The translations under genes were made by a program, and so were the position numbers. Below, piece by piece: positions 18,599 to 26,614 of a DNA stretch of 64,000 bases; the first letter of the stretch is position 1; each line of letters begins with the position of its first letter. This stretch comes from Caulobacter sp. UNC358MFTsu5.1 (GTDB lineage: Bacteria; Pseudomonadota; Alphaproteobacteria; Caulobacterales; Caulobacteraceae). Under the pieces are notes generated by a model. That model was not told the DNA's origin. It saw nothing but the letters and a program-made list of their open reading frames with translations, and ran no database searches. The DNA lies in contig NZ_JONW01000008.1 in the NCBI RefSeq assembly GCF_000712075.1, positions 124,001 through 188,000 on the forward strand, in the 5' to 3' direction.

Positions 18599-18649
18599 TA
18601 GTTCAGTGACTGTACCGGCCAGATTCAGTTGCTGAACTAGCTGGCCGGT
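18599..18649. promoter_or_regulatory. Interleaved inverted repeats, putative operator cluster
   Basis: Arms CTAGTTCAG (18599-18607) and CTGAACTAG (18632-18640) interleave with ACCGGCCAG (18614-18622) and CTGGCCGGT (18641-18649). TTCAGTgaCTG and TTCAGTtgCTG are also direct repeats 22 nt apart, about two helical turns. The block sits between the regulator and the acyl-CoA dehydrogenase gene and is likely a regulator-binding region. Confidence 0.5.
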
Positions 18650-18716
18650 CGCCCGCCTGGGCAAGGTCGCGGAACCGGCGGGCGAAGGACCCGCCTTCGA
18701 CAACAGGGTTCAAGAC

Positions 18717-19862
18717 ATGCCGCTCGACACCGCGACTCCGGAAATCACCGCCTCGATCGACTGGCTGGCGCGCGCCGACGCGCTGGCCCAGGTCATCGCG
18801 GCCCAGGCCGCCGCCCACGACGCCGACGACAGCTTCGTGGCCGACGCCTACGCCCAGCTGAAGGCGCAGGGCTTCTTCAAGGCCCTGGTCCCCATCGAGT
18901 TCGGCGGCGGCGGGGCGAGCGTCGCCGAGGTCTGCCGGGTGATCCGCCGCCTGGGCGCGGCCTGCGGCTCCACCGCCCTGGCCTTCGCCATGCACAGCCA
19001 TCTGGTCGCCGCCGCCGCGTGGCGCTGGCGCAAGCAGGGCGCGCCGACCGAGGGCCTGCTCAAGCGCGTCGCCGCCGAGGACCTGGTGCTGGTCTCCAGC
19101 GGCGGGTCGGACTGGCTGGCCAGCGGCGGGACGGCGGTCAAGGTCGAGGGCGGCTTTGCGATCACCGCCCGCAAGGCGTTCTCCAGCGGCTGCCTGGCCG
19201 GCGACCTGCTGTCGACCAGCGCGGTGTGGAACGACCCGGAAGGCGGCCCCACGGTGCTGCACTTCGCCGTGCCGTTGAAGGGACCGGGCGTCGAGATCAT
19301 CGAGACCTGGCGCACCCTGGGCATGCGCGGCACGGGCTCGCACGACGTGGTGCTGACCGATGTCTTCGTGCCCGAGGCGGCGATCTCGGGCCGCCGGCCC
19401 AGCGGACCGTGGCATCCGCTGTTCCACATCATCGGCATGATCGCCTTCCCCCTGATCTATTCGGCCTATCTGGGCGTGGCCGAGGGGGCGCGGGCCCGGG
19501 CGCTGGAACTGGTGGGCCGCAAGTCGCCCGACGCCGCCGCGGCCGAGCTGGTCGGGTCGATCGAGAACGCCTTCGCCGGCGCCGAGATGGCCTGGGAGCG
19601 GATGGTCGACACCGCCGAGACCGGCGTCCCCGGTCCCGAGACCACCAGCCGCGTCATGATCGGCCGCACCCTGCTGGCCCAGAACGCGATCGCCACGGTC
19701 GAGCGGGCCATGGAGGCGGCGGGCGGGGCGTCGTTCTATCGCGACACGGGGCTGGAGCGGGCGTTCCGCGACGTCCAGGGCGCGCGCTTCCATCCCCTGC
19801 AGGACGGACCGCAGCGGCGCTATTCGGGCAGGGTCGCGCTGGGCTGGGACATCGACGGCTGA
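18717..19862 (+). CDS. Acyl-CoA dehydrogenase family flavoprotein
   Basis: 381 residues with the three-part fold of acyl-CoA dehydrogenases: N-terminal helices, a central beta domain (WRTLGMRGTGSHDVVLTDVFVP, ~195-225), then the C-terminal four-helix bundle. The pattern GSTALAFAMHSH and a C-terminal RDVQGARFHPLQ suggest the subgroup that includes DszC-like flavin monooxygenases, so oxygenase activity is an alternative to dehydrogenation. Regulated probably by the divergent HxlR protein. Its last 43 bases overlap the end of the opposite-strand gene. Confidence 0.88.
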   Translation: MPLDTATPEITASIDWLARADALAQVIAAQAAAHDADDSFVADAYAQLKAQGFFKALVPIEFGGGGASVAEVCRVIRRLGAACGSTALAFAMHSHLVAAAAWRWRKQGAPTEGLLKRVAAEDLVLVSSGGSDWLASGGTAVKVEGGFAITARKAFSSGCLAGDLLSTSAVWNDPEGGPTVLHFAVPLKGPGVEIIETWRTLGMRGTGSHDVVLTDVFVPEAAISGRRPSGPWHPLFHIIGMIAFPLIYSAYLGVAEGARARALELVGRKSPDAAAAELVGSIENAFAGAEMAWERMVDTAETGVPGPETTSRVMIGRTLLAQNAIATVERAMEAAGGASFYRDTGLERAFRDVQGARFHPLQDGPQRRYSGRVALGWDIDG

Positions 19863-20710
19863 TCTTGGGACGCCTGATCCTGGGCCGCCCGATCCTGGGA
19901 CGCCTGATCCTCGGGCGCCTGGGCCTGCGGCTGGCCCCGCACCCGGAAAACCCGGGCCTCGCGGGCCACGTCGTACAGGCGATAGACGATGAACGCCCCC
20001 GGCTGGGCTTCGCGGAGGGCGTCCTCGGCGGGGGTCAGCCGGAACGGCGTGGCCGGGCCGCCGGTGGTGGTCTTGACCGCGATCAGGCGCGGGGCGCCGG
20101 TGCGGCTGAAGCTGACCAGGTCGCAGCCTTCCGGATCGGTCGGCTGGATCAGGCGCACCTGCTCGGCCAGGTCCGCCCGGCCGCGCTCCTCCAGCCGGCG
20201 CTGCTCGTAGACCAGGGCGGCGGCGACGCCGATCCGGGCCAGCATGCGGGCCTCCAGGTCGCGGGCGGCGGGGTCGAACTTGGCCACCAGCCGCTCGGTG
20301 CGTTCGCTGGGCGGCGCGTGGTGGGCCCGCGACGGCGCGCCCTCGGCCAGGGTCGGGGCGACCGAACGGCCCAGCAGGGCTGGCGGCTGGGCCAGGTCCT
20401 TGAGGGCCGCGGGCTTGGCGGTCAGGCAGCGGTCCACCGAATCCACCAGGCCGTCGCCGAAGTCCCAGCGCGGCGGGTGGTCCTTCAGGATGGGCAGGCC
20501 GATCAGGGTCAGCACGGCCGAGATCTCGCCCTGCAGGAAGGTGATCGCCCCGCCCGAGCGGTTGGTGACGAAACGCAGGGCGCGCTGATGGTTGGCCGGA
20601 TCGTAGGCGCGACCGGTCATCACCTTGTCGAGCATGACCAGGTAGTCGCCGACCACCATGTCCTGCTCGGCCTCGTTCCAGGTCTTGCCGTTGATCGCCG
20701 AGTCGCCCAC
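19820..20710 (-). CDS. DUF3883-like protein lacking the expected nuclease Glu
   Basis: About 296 residues if the GTG at 20710 is the start (VGDSAINGKTWNEAEQDMVVGDY); an ATG at 20797 is possible. The N-terminal half (VGDYLVMLDKVMTGRAYD, NRSGGAITFLQGEISAVL) and C-terminal half (GCDLVSFSRTGAPRLIAVKTT) match a widespread protein with a DUF3883, PD-(D/E)XK-like, domain. In relatives as I recall them the strand reads IEVKTT; here it is IAVKTT, so the presumed catalytic Glu is Ala. The tail is low complexity (QDQASQDRAAQDQ), made by a 15-bp tandem repeat in DNA, and overlaps the dehydrogenase stop. Confidence 0.7.
   Translation of the reverse strand: MGDSAINGKTWNEAEQDMVVGDYLVMLDKVMTGRAYDPANHQRALRFVTNRSGGAITFLQGEISAVLTLIGLPILKDHPPRWDFGDGLVDSVDRCLTAKPAALKDLAQPPALLGRSVAPTLAEGAPSRAHHAPPSERTERLVAKFDPAARDLEARMLARIGVAAALVYEQRRLEERGRADLAEQVRLIQPTDPEGCDLVSFSRTGAPRLIAVKTTTGGPATPFRLTPAEDALREAQPGAFIVYRLYDVAREARVFRVRGQPQAQAPEDQASQDRAAQDQASQDQPSMSQPSATLPE
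19861..19922. repeat. Imperfect 15-bp tandem repeat, about four units
   Basis: Units like GATCCTGGGACGCCT recur four times from the dehydrogenase stop into the C-terminal coding region of the minus-strand gene, where they encode Gln/Asp/Ala/Ser-rich residues. Length variation between strains would be expected. Confidence 0.8.
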
Positions 20711-20811
20711 GCGGCGACGATGCCCGATGCGGGAGCGCAACGCCAGGATTGGGTCGCCATGTTGCTCGCCGGCCTCCGGACAGATCGCCCGGAGCATGCT
20801 AGAAGCCCGCC

Positions 20812-20982
20812 ATGACCGACCAGCCCGAAGATCCCAACGAGACCCCGATCCAGCGCGCCCTGCGCCTGAAGAAGGCCGCCCTGGCCGCCAAGCCGAAGCC
20901 GCCGCGGGGCGGCCGGTTCCAGCGCGAGCAGGCCGCCGCGGCCGCCTCGAGCAGCAAGAGCAAGCCCTGGATGACGCGCTAG
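20812..20982 (+). CDS. Short conserved basic protein, unknown function
   Basis: 56 residues: acidic start (MTDQPEDPNETPIQRALRLK), a short basic helix, then PKPPRGGRFQREQ and an ending SKPWMTR. The layout TPxQRAxRLKxAAL-KPKPP-GGxFQRE-KPWM is one I recall from many alphaproteobacterial small proteins of unknown function. It starts about 100 nt from the opposite-strand GTG at 20710, so the promoters diverge or overlap. Confidence 0.75.
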   Translation: MTDQPEDPNETPIQRALRLKKAALAAKPKPPRGGRFQREQAAAAASSSKSKPWMTR

Positions 20983-21034
20983 CGTGCGAAGCGGCGCCTT
21001 GAGAACGCCGTGCTTTGACCACACCTTGCGGATC

Positions 21035-21598
21035 ATGCGCGCCCTTCCCCTCGTCCTGCTCCTGAGTCTCGCGGCCGGCCCCGTCCTGGCCCAGGCCGGC
21101 AAACCGCCGACGAAGCCCCCCGCCGAGACGCCGACGCCGGTCTCGCCCGTCACGGTCATGCCGCCGACCGAAAAGCCCAAGCTGGTCGCCACCTGGCCCG
21201 AGAACGGCCAGACGGTGGCCCCGGGCGTGCTGGTGCTGAAGATGGTGTTCGACCAGCAGATGACGCCGCGCGACTTCGCCTACGATCTGGGCAGCGCGGG
21301 CGGCGACAAGCTGGACTGCCTGCGGACCCCTCGCCTGCTCAACGACGCCAAGACCTTCGTCTTGCTGTGCACGGCCCTGCCGGGCAAGACCTACGCCGTC
21401 GCCCTGAACCCGGCCGCGCCCGGCGGTCCGGCCTTCAGCAACCTGGCCGAAAACCGCGCCGCGCCCGGCAGCCTGTCGTTCACGACCGGGACCGGCGACC
21501 CGGTCACCAACCTGCGCGACGCGATGAAGGCCGCCGGGCTGGGCGGCCTGGACATGCCGGTCGACGAGGCGCCGGACGCCCGCAAGACGGCGCCCTGA
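21035..21598 (+). CDS. Exported protein with bacterial Ig-like domain
   Basis: 187 residues from ATG 21035. Signal peptide MRALPLVLLLSLAAGPVLAQA, then a Pro-rich linker (~20-50) and an Ig-like domain (~52-155) with the typical WPENGQTVAPGVLVLKMVFDQ start and TYAVALNP strand, ending in a short helical tail. Such domains occur in secreted or periplasmic proteins; function unknown. An alternative GTG at 20984 would add 17 non-signal residues. Confidence 0.75.
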   Translation: MRALPLVLLLSLAAGPVLAQAGKPPTKPPAETPTPVSPVTVMPPTEKPKLVATWPENGQTVAPGVLVLKMVFDQQMTPRDFAYDLGSAGGDKLDCLRTPRLLNDAKTFVLLCTALPGKTYAVALNPAAPGGPAFSNLAENRAAPGSLSFTTGTGDPVTNLRDAMKAAGLGGLDMPVDEAPDARKTAP

Positions 21599-21628
21599 GC
21601 CGAAACCTGATCTGGGAAGAGGATGGGG

Positions 21629-21673
21629 GAGAGCCGGCCGAATTCGTGCGTCGGGACACCCCGGCCGGCTCTC
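21629..21673. other. Long hairpin between convergent genes
   Basis: Perfect 12-bp arms GAGAGCCGGCCG / CGGCCGGCTCTC enclose a 21-nt loop. It lies in the 223-nt gap between the ends of 21598 (+) and 21822 (-). No T-run, so terminator function is uncertain. Nothing else is seen in the gap. Confidence 0.5.
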
Positions 21674-21821
21674 GGCCTGCGGCTGGACACGCCCCGTCGG
21701 AAGTAGGCGGCCCGGCGCGTCGAGGGGAATCGGGGGAGGACACCTCGACGTCTGCAAGCCCGTTCAGGTTGCAGCATCCGTATCGGGCCTGCCATCGGGT
21801 AAAACCCTAGAACGCGAGCGG

Positions 21822-22577
21822 TTAGTCCCGATCCGCGCTCGATCCGGCGCCGCGATCCGGCCAGAGCGGGATGACCCGGTGCTCGTCGTCGGCGCCCAGC
21901 GTCAGGCGCACGGTCAGGCCGAGGCCGCGGGATTCGTAGACCAGGTCCGCGCCCAGCTGGCGCGCCAGGCCGCGCACGACCCGGAAGCCGAGGCCGCCGT
22001 CGGTGAGCGGGTCGAAGTCCTCGCTCAGGCCCACGCCGTCGTCGGTCACTTCGACGACCAGGCCGCCGCCGGTCGACCGGCACGACACCAGGATGCGGCC
22101 CGCCACGCCGGTGGGGTGGGCGTATTTGAGGGCGTTGGTCACCAGCTCGCTGACGATCAGGGCCACGGGCGTGGCCTGGTCGGGCCGGACGACGCAGCCG
22201 CCGGCGTCCCTGTGGGTGATGACGGTCTCGCCGGCGAAGCTGACGGTCTCCATCAGGCTGCGGCACAGCTTGGACAGGAAACGCCCCAGGTCGACGCGGC
22301 CGTCGCTCGAGCCCGGGCCATGCCCCGGCGCGGCCGACAGCAGGCGGTGCAGCTCGCCGACGGTCTCGATCCGGGTCGCCACTTCCTCCAGCGCGATGCA
22401 GGCCTCGCGGGCCGACAGGGGCTGACCGGACTTGTGAAGCCGCGTGGCCTGCAGCCGCGTATAGCCGGCGATCAGGGCCAGGTTGTTGGCGATGCGATGC
22501 TGGGCTTCGCTCAGCCGGTCGTCAGACCCGACATGGCGAACGGCCGCATCACCGAATTCTCGGTGCTCGACGTCCAT
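21822..22577 (-). CDS. HisKA_2/HWE-type sensor histidine kinase without sensor domain
   Basis: About 251 residues from ATG 22577 (a TTG at 22625 is also possible). The phosphoacceptor helix EAQHRIANNLALIAGYTRLQA (His at ~28) is of the HisKA_2 type, followed by an HATPase domain with the N box ELVTNALKYAHP, G1 DDGVGLSEDFD and G2 GGLGFRVVRGL. No TM or PAS domain is visible, so it should be a cytosolic kinase receiving its signal by protein contact. HisKA_2 kinases often feed the PhyR general-stress pathway in Alphaproteobacteria; a sigma-T-like motif lies upstream of the next gene. Confidence 0.85.
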   Translation of the reverse strand: MDVEHREFGDAAVRHVGSDDRLSEAQHRIANNLALIAGYTRLQATRLHKSGQPLSAREACIALEEVATRIETVGELHRLLSAAPGHGPGSSDGRVDLGRFLSKLCRSLMETVSFAGETVITHRDAGGCVVRPDQATPVALIVSELVTNALKYAHPTGVAGRILVSCRSTGGGLVVEVTDDGVGLSEDFDPLTDGGLGFRVVRGLARQLGADLVYESRGLGLTVRLTLGADDEHRVIPLWPDRGAGSSADRD

Positions 22578-22625
22578 GGCTCGGGGGGCTTTCGGTAAGG
22601 CGGCAGGATATTCCGTCACCGCCAA

Positions 22626-22843
22626 GAAACCACAAATCGAGGTAAAAAGCGATGGTTTTGTTTGACGAAGAATCCGAGTTTTATTTAGTGATCACAATCA
22701 CAACCCTCAATGTCGGAAACTCGACTGATCTTTGACTTAAATTCAGCCGATCAATCACTTGGCGTTAACTTAGTGAAAGGCGCTGAATGCACTTAATGAG
22801 TAAGTGGCCCATTCTTGGCCAGTTACGGTTTTGGCGTTATCAT
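22626..22843. other. AT-rich intergenic stretch, no gene found
   Basis: About 220 nt distinctly richer in A/T than the rest of the window (22650-22800). I find no ORF or clear RNA. It probably holds promoters for the divergent kinase and RHH genes. Confidence 0.5.
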
Positions 22844-22870
22844 GGAACCCGGTGGCGGCCCTCGCGCGTT
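22844..22870 (+). promoter_or_regulatory. Possible sigma-T (EcfG) promoter
   Basis: GGAAC at 22844-22848 and CGTT at 22867-22870 resemble the general-stress sigma consensus, but the gap is 18 nt rather than the usual 16-17. The downstream gene starts at 22921. Possible, not firm. Confidence 0.35.
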
Positions 22871-22920
22871 AGCTCCACCGAACTAGAGGAGAGCCGCCCC
22901 TTTTCCGGGGGCCGAGACCG

Positions 22921-23166
22921 ATGAACGACCTGACCCGACCCGAACGCCTGCAGATCATGCTCACGCAGGATGAGCTCGCCGCGTTGGATGACTGGCGCTT
23001 CGCGCGCCGCATGCCCAGCCGAGCCGCCGCCGTGCGCGAATTGCTGAAGCGAGGCCTGGAGGCCGAAGGCGTCCAGCTCGCCGACGGCAAGATGCGCTCG
23101 CGCGACTTCGGCGTGGTGGACGGCCCGCTGCGCTCCGGCTCCAGCGGCGCGGACGGCGAAGGCTGA
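22921..23166 (+). CDS. Ribbon-helix-helix DNA-binding protein
   Basis: 81 residues. Residues ~8-47 (ERLQIMLTQDELAALDDW, RMPSRAAAVRELLKRGL) have the strand-helix-helix pattern of MetJ/Arc-type proteins, normally dimeric DNA-binding repressors. The last ~30 residues are Gly/Ser-rich. It is preceded by a possible stress promoter and no toxin gene is adjacent, so an antitoxin role is not supported. Confidence 0.75.
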   Translation: MNDLTRPERLQIMLTQDELAALDDWRFARRMPSRAAAVRELLKRGLEAEGVQLADGKMRSRDFGVVDGPLRSGSSGADGEG

Positions 23167-23286
23167 CGCCAGGCCGGGCGTCATGCCTGGCCGTTTCCAG
23201 CCAAAGCTCGCCTTTCCCTAAGGTCCGCCTATCGTCGGCGGCGATCCGCGCTCATCATCGCCCCAAAACAAGGATCGGGGCGGAAC

Positions 23287-25395
23287 ATGATGCGGTGGAT
23301 TGCGCGCGGCCTGCTGGCCGTCGTCGGCCTGGCCCTGGCGGCCGTGCTGGTGCTGATCGCGCTGGACCTGGCCGACCGGCCGCCCAAGCCCGACACCCAG
23401 GCCCTGATCGCCCGCGCCGACGCCTATGACGTCCATATCCGTCGCGACGAATGGGGCGTGCCGCACGTCCTGGGCAAGCACGATCCCGACGCCGCGTTCG
23501 GCCTGGCCTACGCCCAGTCCGAGGACGACTTCGCGACCCTGCAGTCGGTGGTGCTGGCCACGCGGGGGACGCTGGCGCGCCGTGACGGCCCCAAGGCGGC
23601 CGTCACCGACTATCTGGTGGGCCTGCTGGACGTCTGGCCGACGGTCGACGCGGGATATCCCAAGCTGCCGGCCGACCTGCGCGCCGTGCTCGAGGCCTAT
23701 GCCGACGGGGCGAACTACTACGCCGCCACCCATCCGAAGGCCGTGACGCCGGGCCTGCTGCCGATGACCGGCAAGGACGTGCTGGCCGGCTTCGTGTTCA
23801 AGCAGCCGTTCTTCTACGGCCTGGACGGCGAGCTGAAGCGGCTGAACGCGCCGGAGGAGCCGCAGAAGGCCCCGCCGAAGGGCTCGAACGGCCTGGCCCT
23901 GGCGCCCTCGCGCACCGCCGACCACCTGCCCCGCCTGCTGGTCAATTCGCACCAGCCCTATACCGGTCCGGTCGCCTGGTACGAGGCCGTGGTCGAGAGC
24001 GGCGACGGCTGGCACGTGGCCGGCGGCTTCTTCCCCGGCGCGCCGTTCATGCTGCACGGCCACAACGCCAACCTGGGCTGGGCCAACACCGTCTCCAAGC
24101 CCGACCTGTTCGACGCCTATCGTCTGACGATCAATCCGCGGAACAAGAACCAGTACCGGCTGGACGGCGCCTGGCGCGACTTCCAGCGCCACGAGGTGAA
24201 GCTGAAGGTCAGGCTGTGGGGCCCGATCGTCATCCCGGTGACCAAGTCCGCCCTGCGCACCGTCCATGGCCCGGTGCTGGAGACCAAGCACGGCCTGTTC
24301 GCCCTGCGCTACGCCGGCATGGGCGAATACCGCCAGCCGCTGCAGTACTGGCGGCTGAACAAGGCGCGGAACCTGGCTGAATGGCGGGCCGGCATCGCCA
24401 CCCACGCCCTGCCCAGCCTGAACTACATCTATGCCGACGCGGCCGGGAACATCGGCTTCGTCCACAACGGCCAGTATCCGAACCGCCGCGAGGGCGTCGA
24501 CTGGAGCGGCGTGCTGCCGGGCGACCGCTCCGACCTGATCTGGCAGGGCTATCGTCCCGTCGACGCCATTCCCCAGCTGTGGAACCCCAAGTCGGGCTAC
24601 GTCTACAATTCCAACAACAGCCCGTTCCTGGCCAGCGATCCGGCCGACAACCTCAAGCCCGCCGACTTCCCGGCCAGCCAGGGCCTGCAGACCAACGTCA
24701 CCAACCGCGCCCTGCGCATCCAGGAACTGGTCGGCGCCGATCCGGCGATCACCGACGAGGCGTTCCGGCGCTACAAGTTCGACATCACCTATTCGGAGCA
24801 CTCGTCCGAGGTGGCGATGATCAAGGCGCTGACGGCGCTCGATCCCGGGACCGACGCCGACCTCAAGGCCGCCCAGACGATCCTGCGCGGCTGGGACCGG
24901 CGCACCGACGTCCACAACCGCGCCGCCGCCCTGGCCTCGCTGACGATCCAGCCGATCCTGGTGGCCCAGATCAACGGCGACACGCCGCCCGCCCCGATCG
25001 ACAGCCTGAAGGCCGCCATCAAGACGCTGAAGACGAACTTCGGCCGCCTCGACCCGGAATGGGGCCAGGTCAACCGCATCCGCCGCGGCAAGGTCGACCT
25101 GCCCATCGACGGCGGGGCCGACACCTACCGCTCGGTCTGGGGCGTCCCGCAGAAAGACGGCACGCTGACCGCCGACGCCGGCGACACCTTCATCATGTTC
25201 GTGCGCTGGGACGCGGCCGGGGCGGTGCATTCCGACAGCATCCACCAGTTCGGCTCGGCCACCCTGGACGCCGCCTCGCCCCACTACGCCGACCAGACCC
25301 CGCTGTTCGCGGCCATGCGCACCAAGCCGGTGCTGTTCACGGAAGACGCACTTCGAGGGCACGTGAAGGAGGATTATCGGCCCGGGAAGCGGTGA
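23287..25395 (+). CDS. Penicillin acylase (Ntn-hydrolase) family protein, exported
   Basis: 702 residues with an N-terminal hydrophobic signal or anchor (GLLAVVGLALAAVLVLIAL). The family is made as a proenzyme that self-cleaves before a Ser; here KGSNGLALAPSRT (Gly-Ser-Asn, near residue 201) is that site. The block HGHNANLGWANT follows in the beta chain. Members include penicillin, aculeacin and N-acylhomoserine-lactone (PvdQ) acylases, so quorum-quenching or general amide hydrolysis is possible. Periplasmic location is inferred. Confidence 0.9.
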   Translation: MMRWIARGLLAVVGLALAAVLVLIALDLADRPPKPDTQALIARADAYDVHIRRDEWGVPHVLGKHDPDAAFGLAYAQSEDDFATLQSVVLATRGTLARRDGPKAAVTDYLVGLLDVWPTVDAGYPKLPADLRAVLEAYADGANYYAATHPKAVTPGLLPMTGKDVLAGFVFKQPFFYGLDGELKRLNAPEEPQKAPPKGSNGLALAPSRTADHLPRLLVNSHQPYTGPVAWYEAVVESGDGWHVAGGFFPGAPFMLHGHNANLGWANTVSKPDLFDAYRLTINPRNKNQYRLDGAWRDFQRHEVKLKVRLWGPIVIPVTKSALRTVHGPVLETKHGLFALRYAGMGEYRQPLQYWRLNKARNLAEWRAGIATHALPSLNYIYADAAGNIGFVHNGQYPNRREGVDWSGVLPGDRSDLIWQGYRPVDAIPQLWNPKSGYVYNSNNSPFLASDPADNLKPADFPASQGLQTNVTNRALRIQELVGADPAITDEAFRRYKFDITYSEHSSEVAMIKALTALDPGTDADLKAAQTILRGWDRRTDVHNRAAALASLTIQPILVAQINGDTPPAPIDSLKAAIKTLKTNFGRLDPEWGQVNRIRRGKVDLPIDGGADTYRSVWGVPQKDGTLTADAGDTFIMFVRWDAAGAVHSDSIHQFGSATLDAASPHYADQTPLFAAMRTKPVLFTEDALRGHVKEDYRPGKR

Positions 25396-25426
25396 GCTCG
25401 CATTCGCTAGCGAACATCTCAGAACG

Positions 25427-25537
25427 GTTGTCATCCGGAAGCCTCGCAGAGGCTGTCCGGGACCCAGGGGACTGGGTGGAAGCGGTGCGGTTCACCTGGA
25501 TCCCGGACAAGCGCTGCGCGCTTTCCGGGATGACAAC
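25427..25537. repeat. Intergenic repeat, family B
   Basis: Starts GTTGTCATCCGGAAGCC and ends TTTCCGGGATGACAAC, with CTGTCCGGGACCCAG and GTCCCGGACAAGC-like inner arms. A near-identical copy is at 32450-32561, inverted-repeat ended like REP/BIME elements. Confidence 0.85.
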
Positions 25538-25669
25538 GGCTGGGGAAGCGGCAATTGGATCGGACCCAGCGCTAGCGCCCCGGCGCCATGACTTCGCCGT
25601 GGTCGCACGCTTGAACGTCGCCATGGGCCAAGGTTAAGGTCCGCCGCCATTCAACTCAGAGACCTCTCC

Positions 25670-25804
25670 ATGCGCAAGATCGTGATCCTGGCCGCCGTGG
25701 CCGCCGCCCTGATGGTTTCGGCCTGCAACACCATCGCCGGCGTCGGCCAGGACGTCTCGGCCGCCGGCCGCGCCGTGACCAACACCGCCAAGGACGCCAA
25801 ATAG
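25670..25804 (+). CDS. Entericidin A/B family lipoprotein
   Basis: 44 residues: signal (MRKIVILAAVAAALMV) with lipobox VSAC (Cys19) and a short Gly/Ala/Asn tail (NTIAGVGQDVSAAGRAV), the entericidin pattern NTxxGxGxDxxxAG. These are small membrane lipoproteins of poorly known function, in E. coli tied to stationary phase. A hairpin at 25818-25852 follows the stop. Confidence 0.9.
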   Translation: MRKIVILAAVAAALMVSACNTIAGVGQDVSAAGRAVTNTAKDAK

Positions 25805-26103
25805 TCGCAGGATCGAGGGTTGCGGGCTCCGGCCGACCGGAGTCCGCGAACCTCGGTATAGTTAAGCTGCTCCGCCGGGCGACGCCGCAACCGTCGCGTT
25901 TTCCCCAAGCGAACCGTGGCTTAGCCGCAGAACCCCAAAGCAGTCGTGGTTAACCCGTCCAGGTAACAGCGTTTCTACTCGCTCGCCTTTCGGGCGAATG
26001 CTTTGCGAAACCGTCGTTCATCTCAACGAAACCTGATTCAAAATGGCGCATGCGACCCCGCGCCCCCTTCCTTCAGGACCGTCGCGGAGGCATATGCACG
26101 CCC
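25805..26103. other. Intergenic region with hairpin, no gene found
   Basis: A near-perfect hairpin (25818-25852, 5' GGTTGCGGGCTCCGG with one bulge) probably ends the entericidin transcript. The rest (25853-26080) shows no coding frame with a convincing start. Promoters for DUF983 probably lie here. Confidence 0.5.
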
Positions 26104-26505
26104 ATGAACGACCAGCCGTCCTCCTCCAGCGCTCCGACGGTCAGCATGCTGACCGGCATGAAGCGCGGCGTGCGCCATCGCTGCCCCAACTGCGGCGAGG
26201 GTCGGCTGTATACGCGCTATCTGAAGGTCGACCTCGACTGCGAGGTCTGCGGCCATGACCTGGCGCGCTATCCGGCCGACGACGGCCCGGCCTATTTCAC
26301 CATCCTGATCATCGGCCACCTGGTGGTGGCGCCGCTGCTGCTGTTCCCGTTCATCTGGAAGATGACGCCGGCCCTGGTGGTGCCGCTGACCGTGCTGCCC
26401 CTGGCCGGCCTGACCCTGCTCCTGCTGCCCCGCGTCAAGGGCGCGGTGATCGGCGCCCTGTGGGCCGTGGGCCTGCGCAAGGCCGAGGACTGCCCCGGCG
26501 GCTGA
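26104..26505 (+). CDS. DUF983 family membrane protein
   Basis: 133 residues from ATG 26104. A Cys-pair zinc ribbon (HRCPNCGEG ... DCEVCGHD, residues ~25-50) is followed by two or three TM segments (TILIIGHLVVAPLLLFPF, LTVLPLAGLTLLLLP), and DDGPAYF between them is diagnostic of DUF983. The CGGAGG before 26090 suits either this ATG or one in another frame; homology decides for this one. Function unknown, often near respiratory or housekeeping genes. Confidence 0.9.
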   Translation: MNDQPSSSSAPTVSMLTGMKRGVRHRCPNCGEGRLYTRYLKVDLDCEVCGHDLARYPADDGPAYFTILIIGHLVVAPLLLFPFIWKMTPALVVPLTVLPLAGLTLLLLPRVKGAVIGALWAVGLRKAEDCPGG

Positions 26506-26614
26506 GGGCCGCCCGGAAAGCGCGCGGCAGGCGATCATCCACCACGACGCGCGCCATGGTTGCCAACCGGCGCCGATAGGGCGAGGATCGGACCATCCGC
26601 CGGGGAGGCGTGAA

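Noticed and set aside
22921..23166. Antitoxin of a toxin-antitoxin pair
   Set aside because: RHH fold fits, but there is no adjacent small toxin gene on the same strand.
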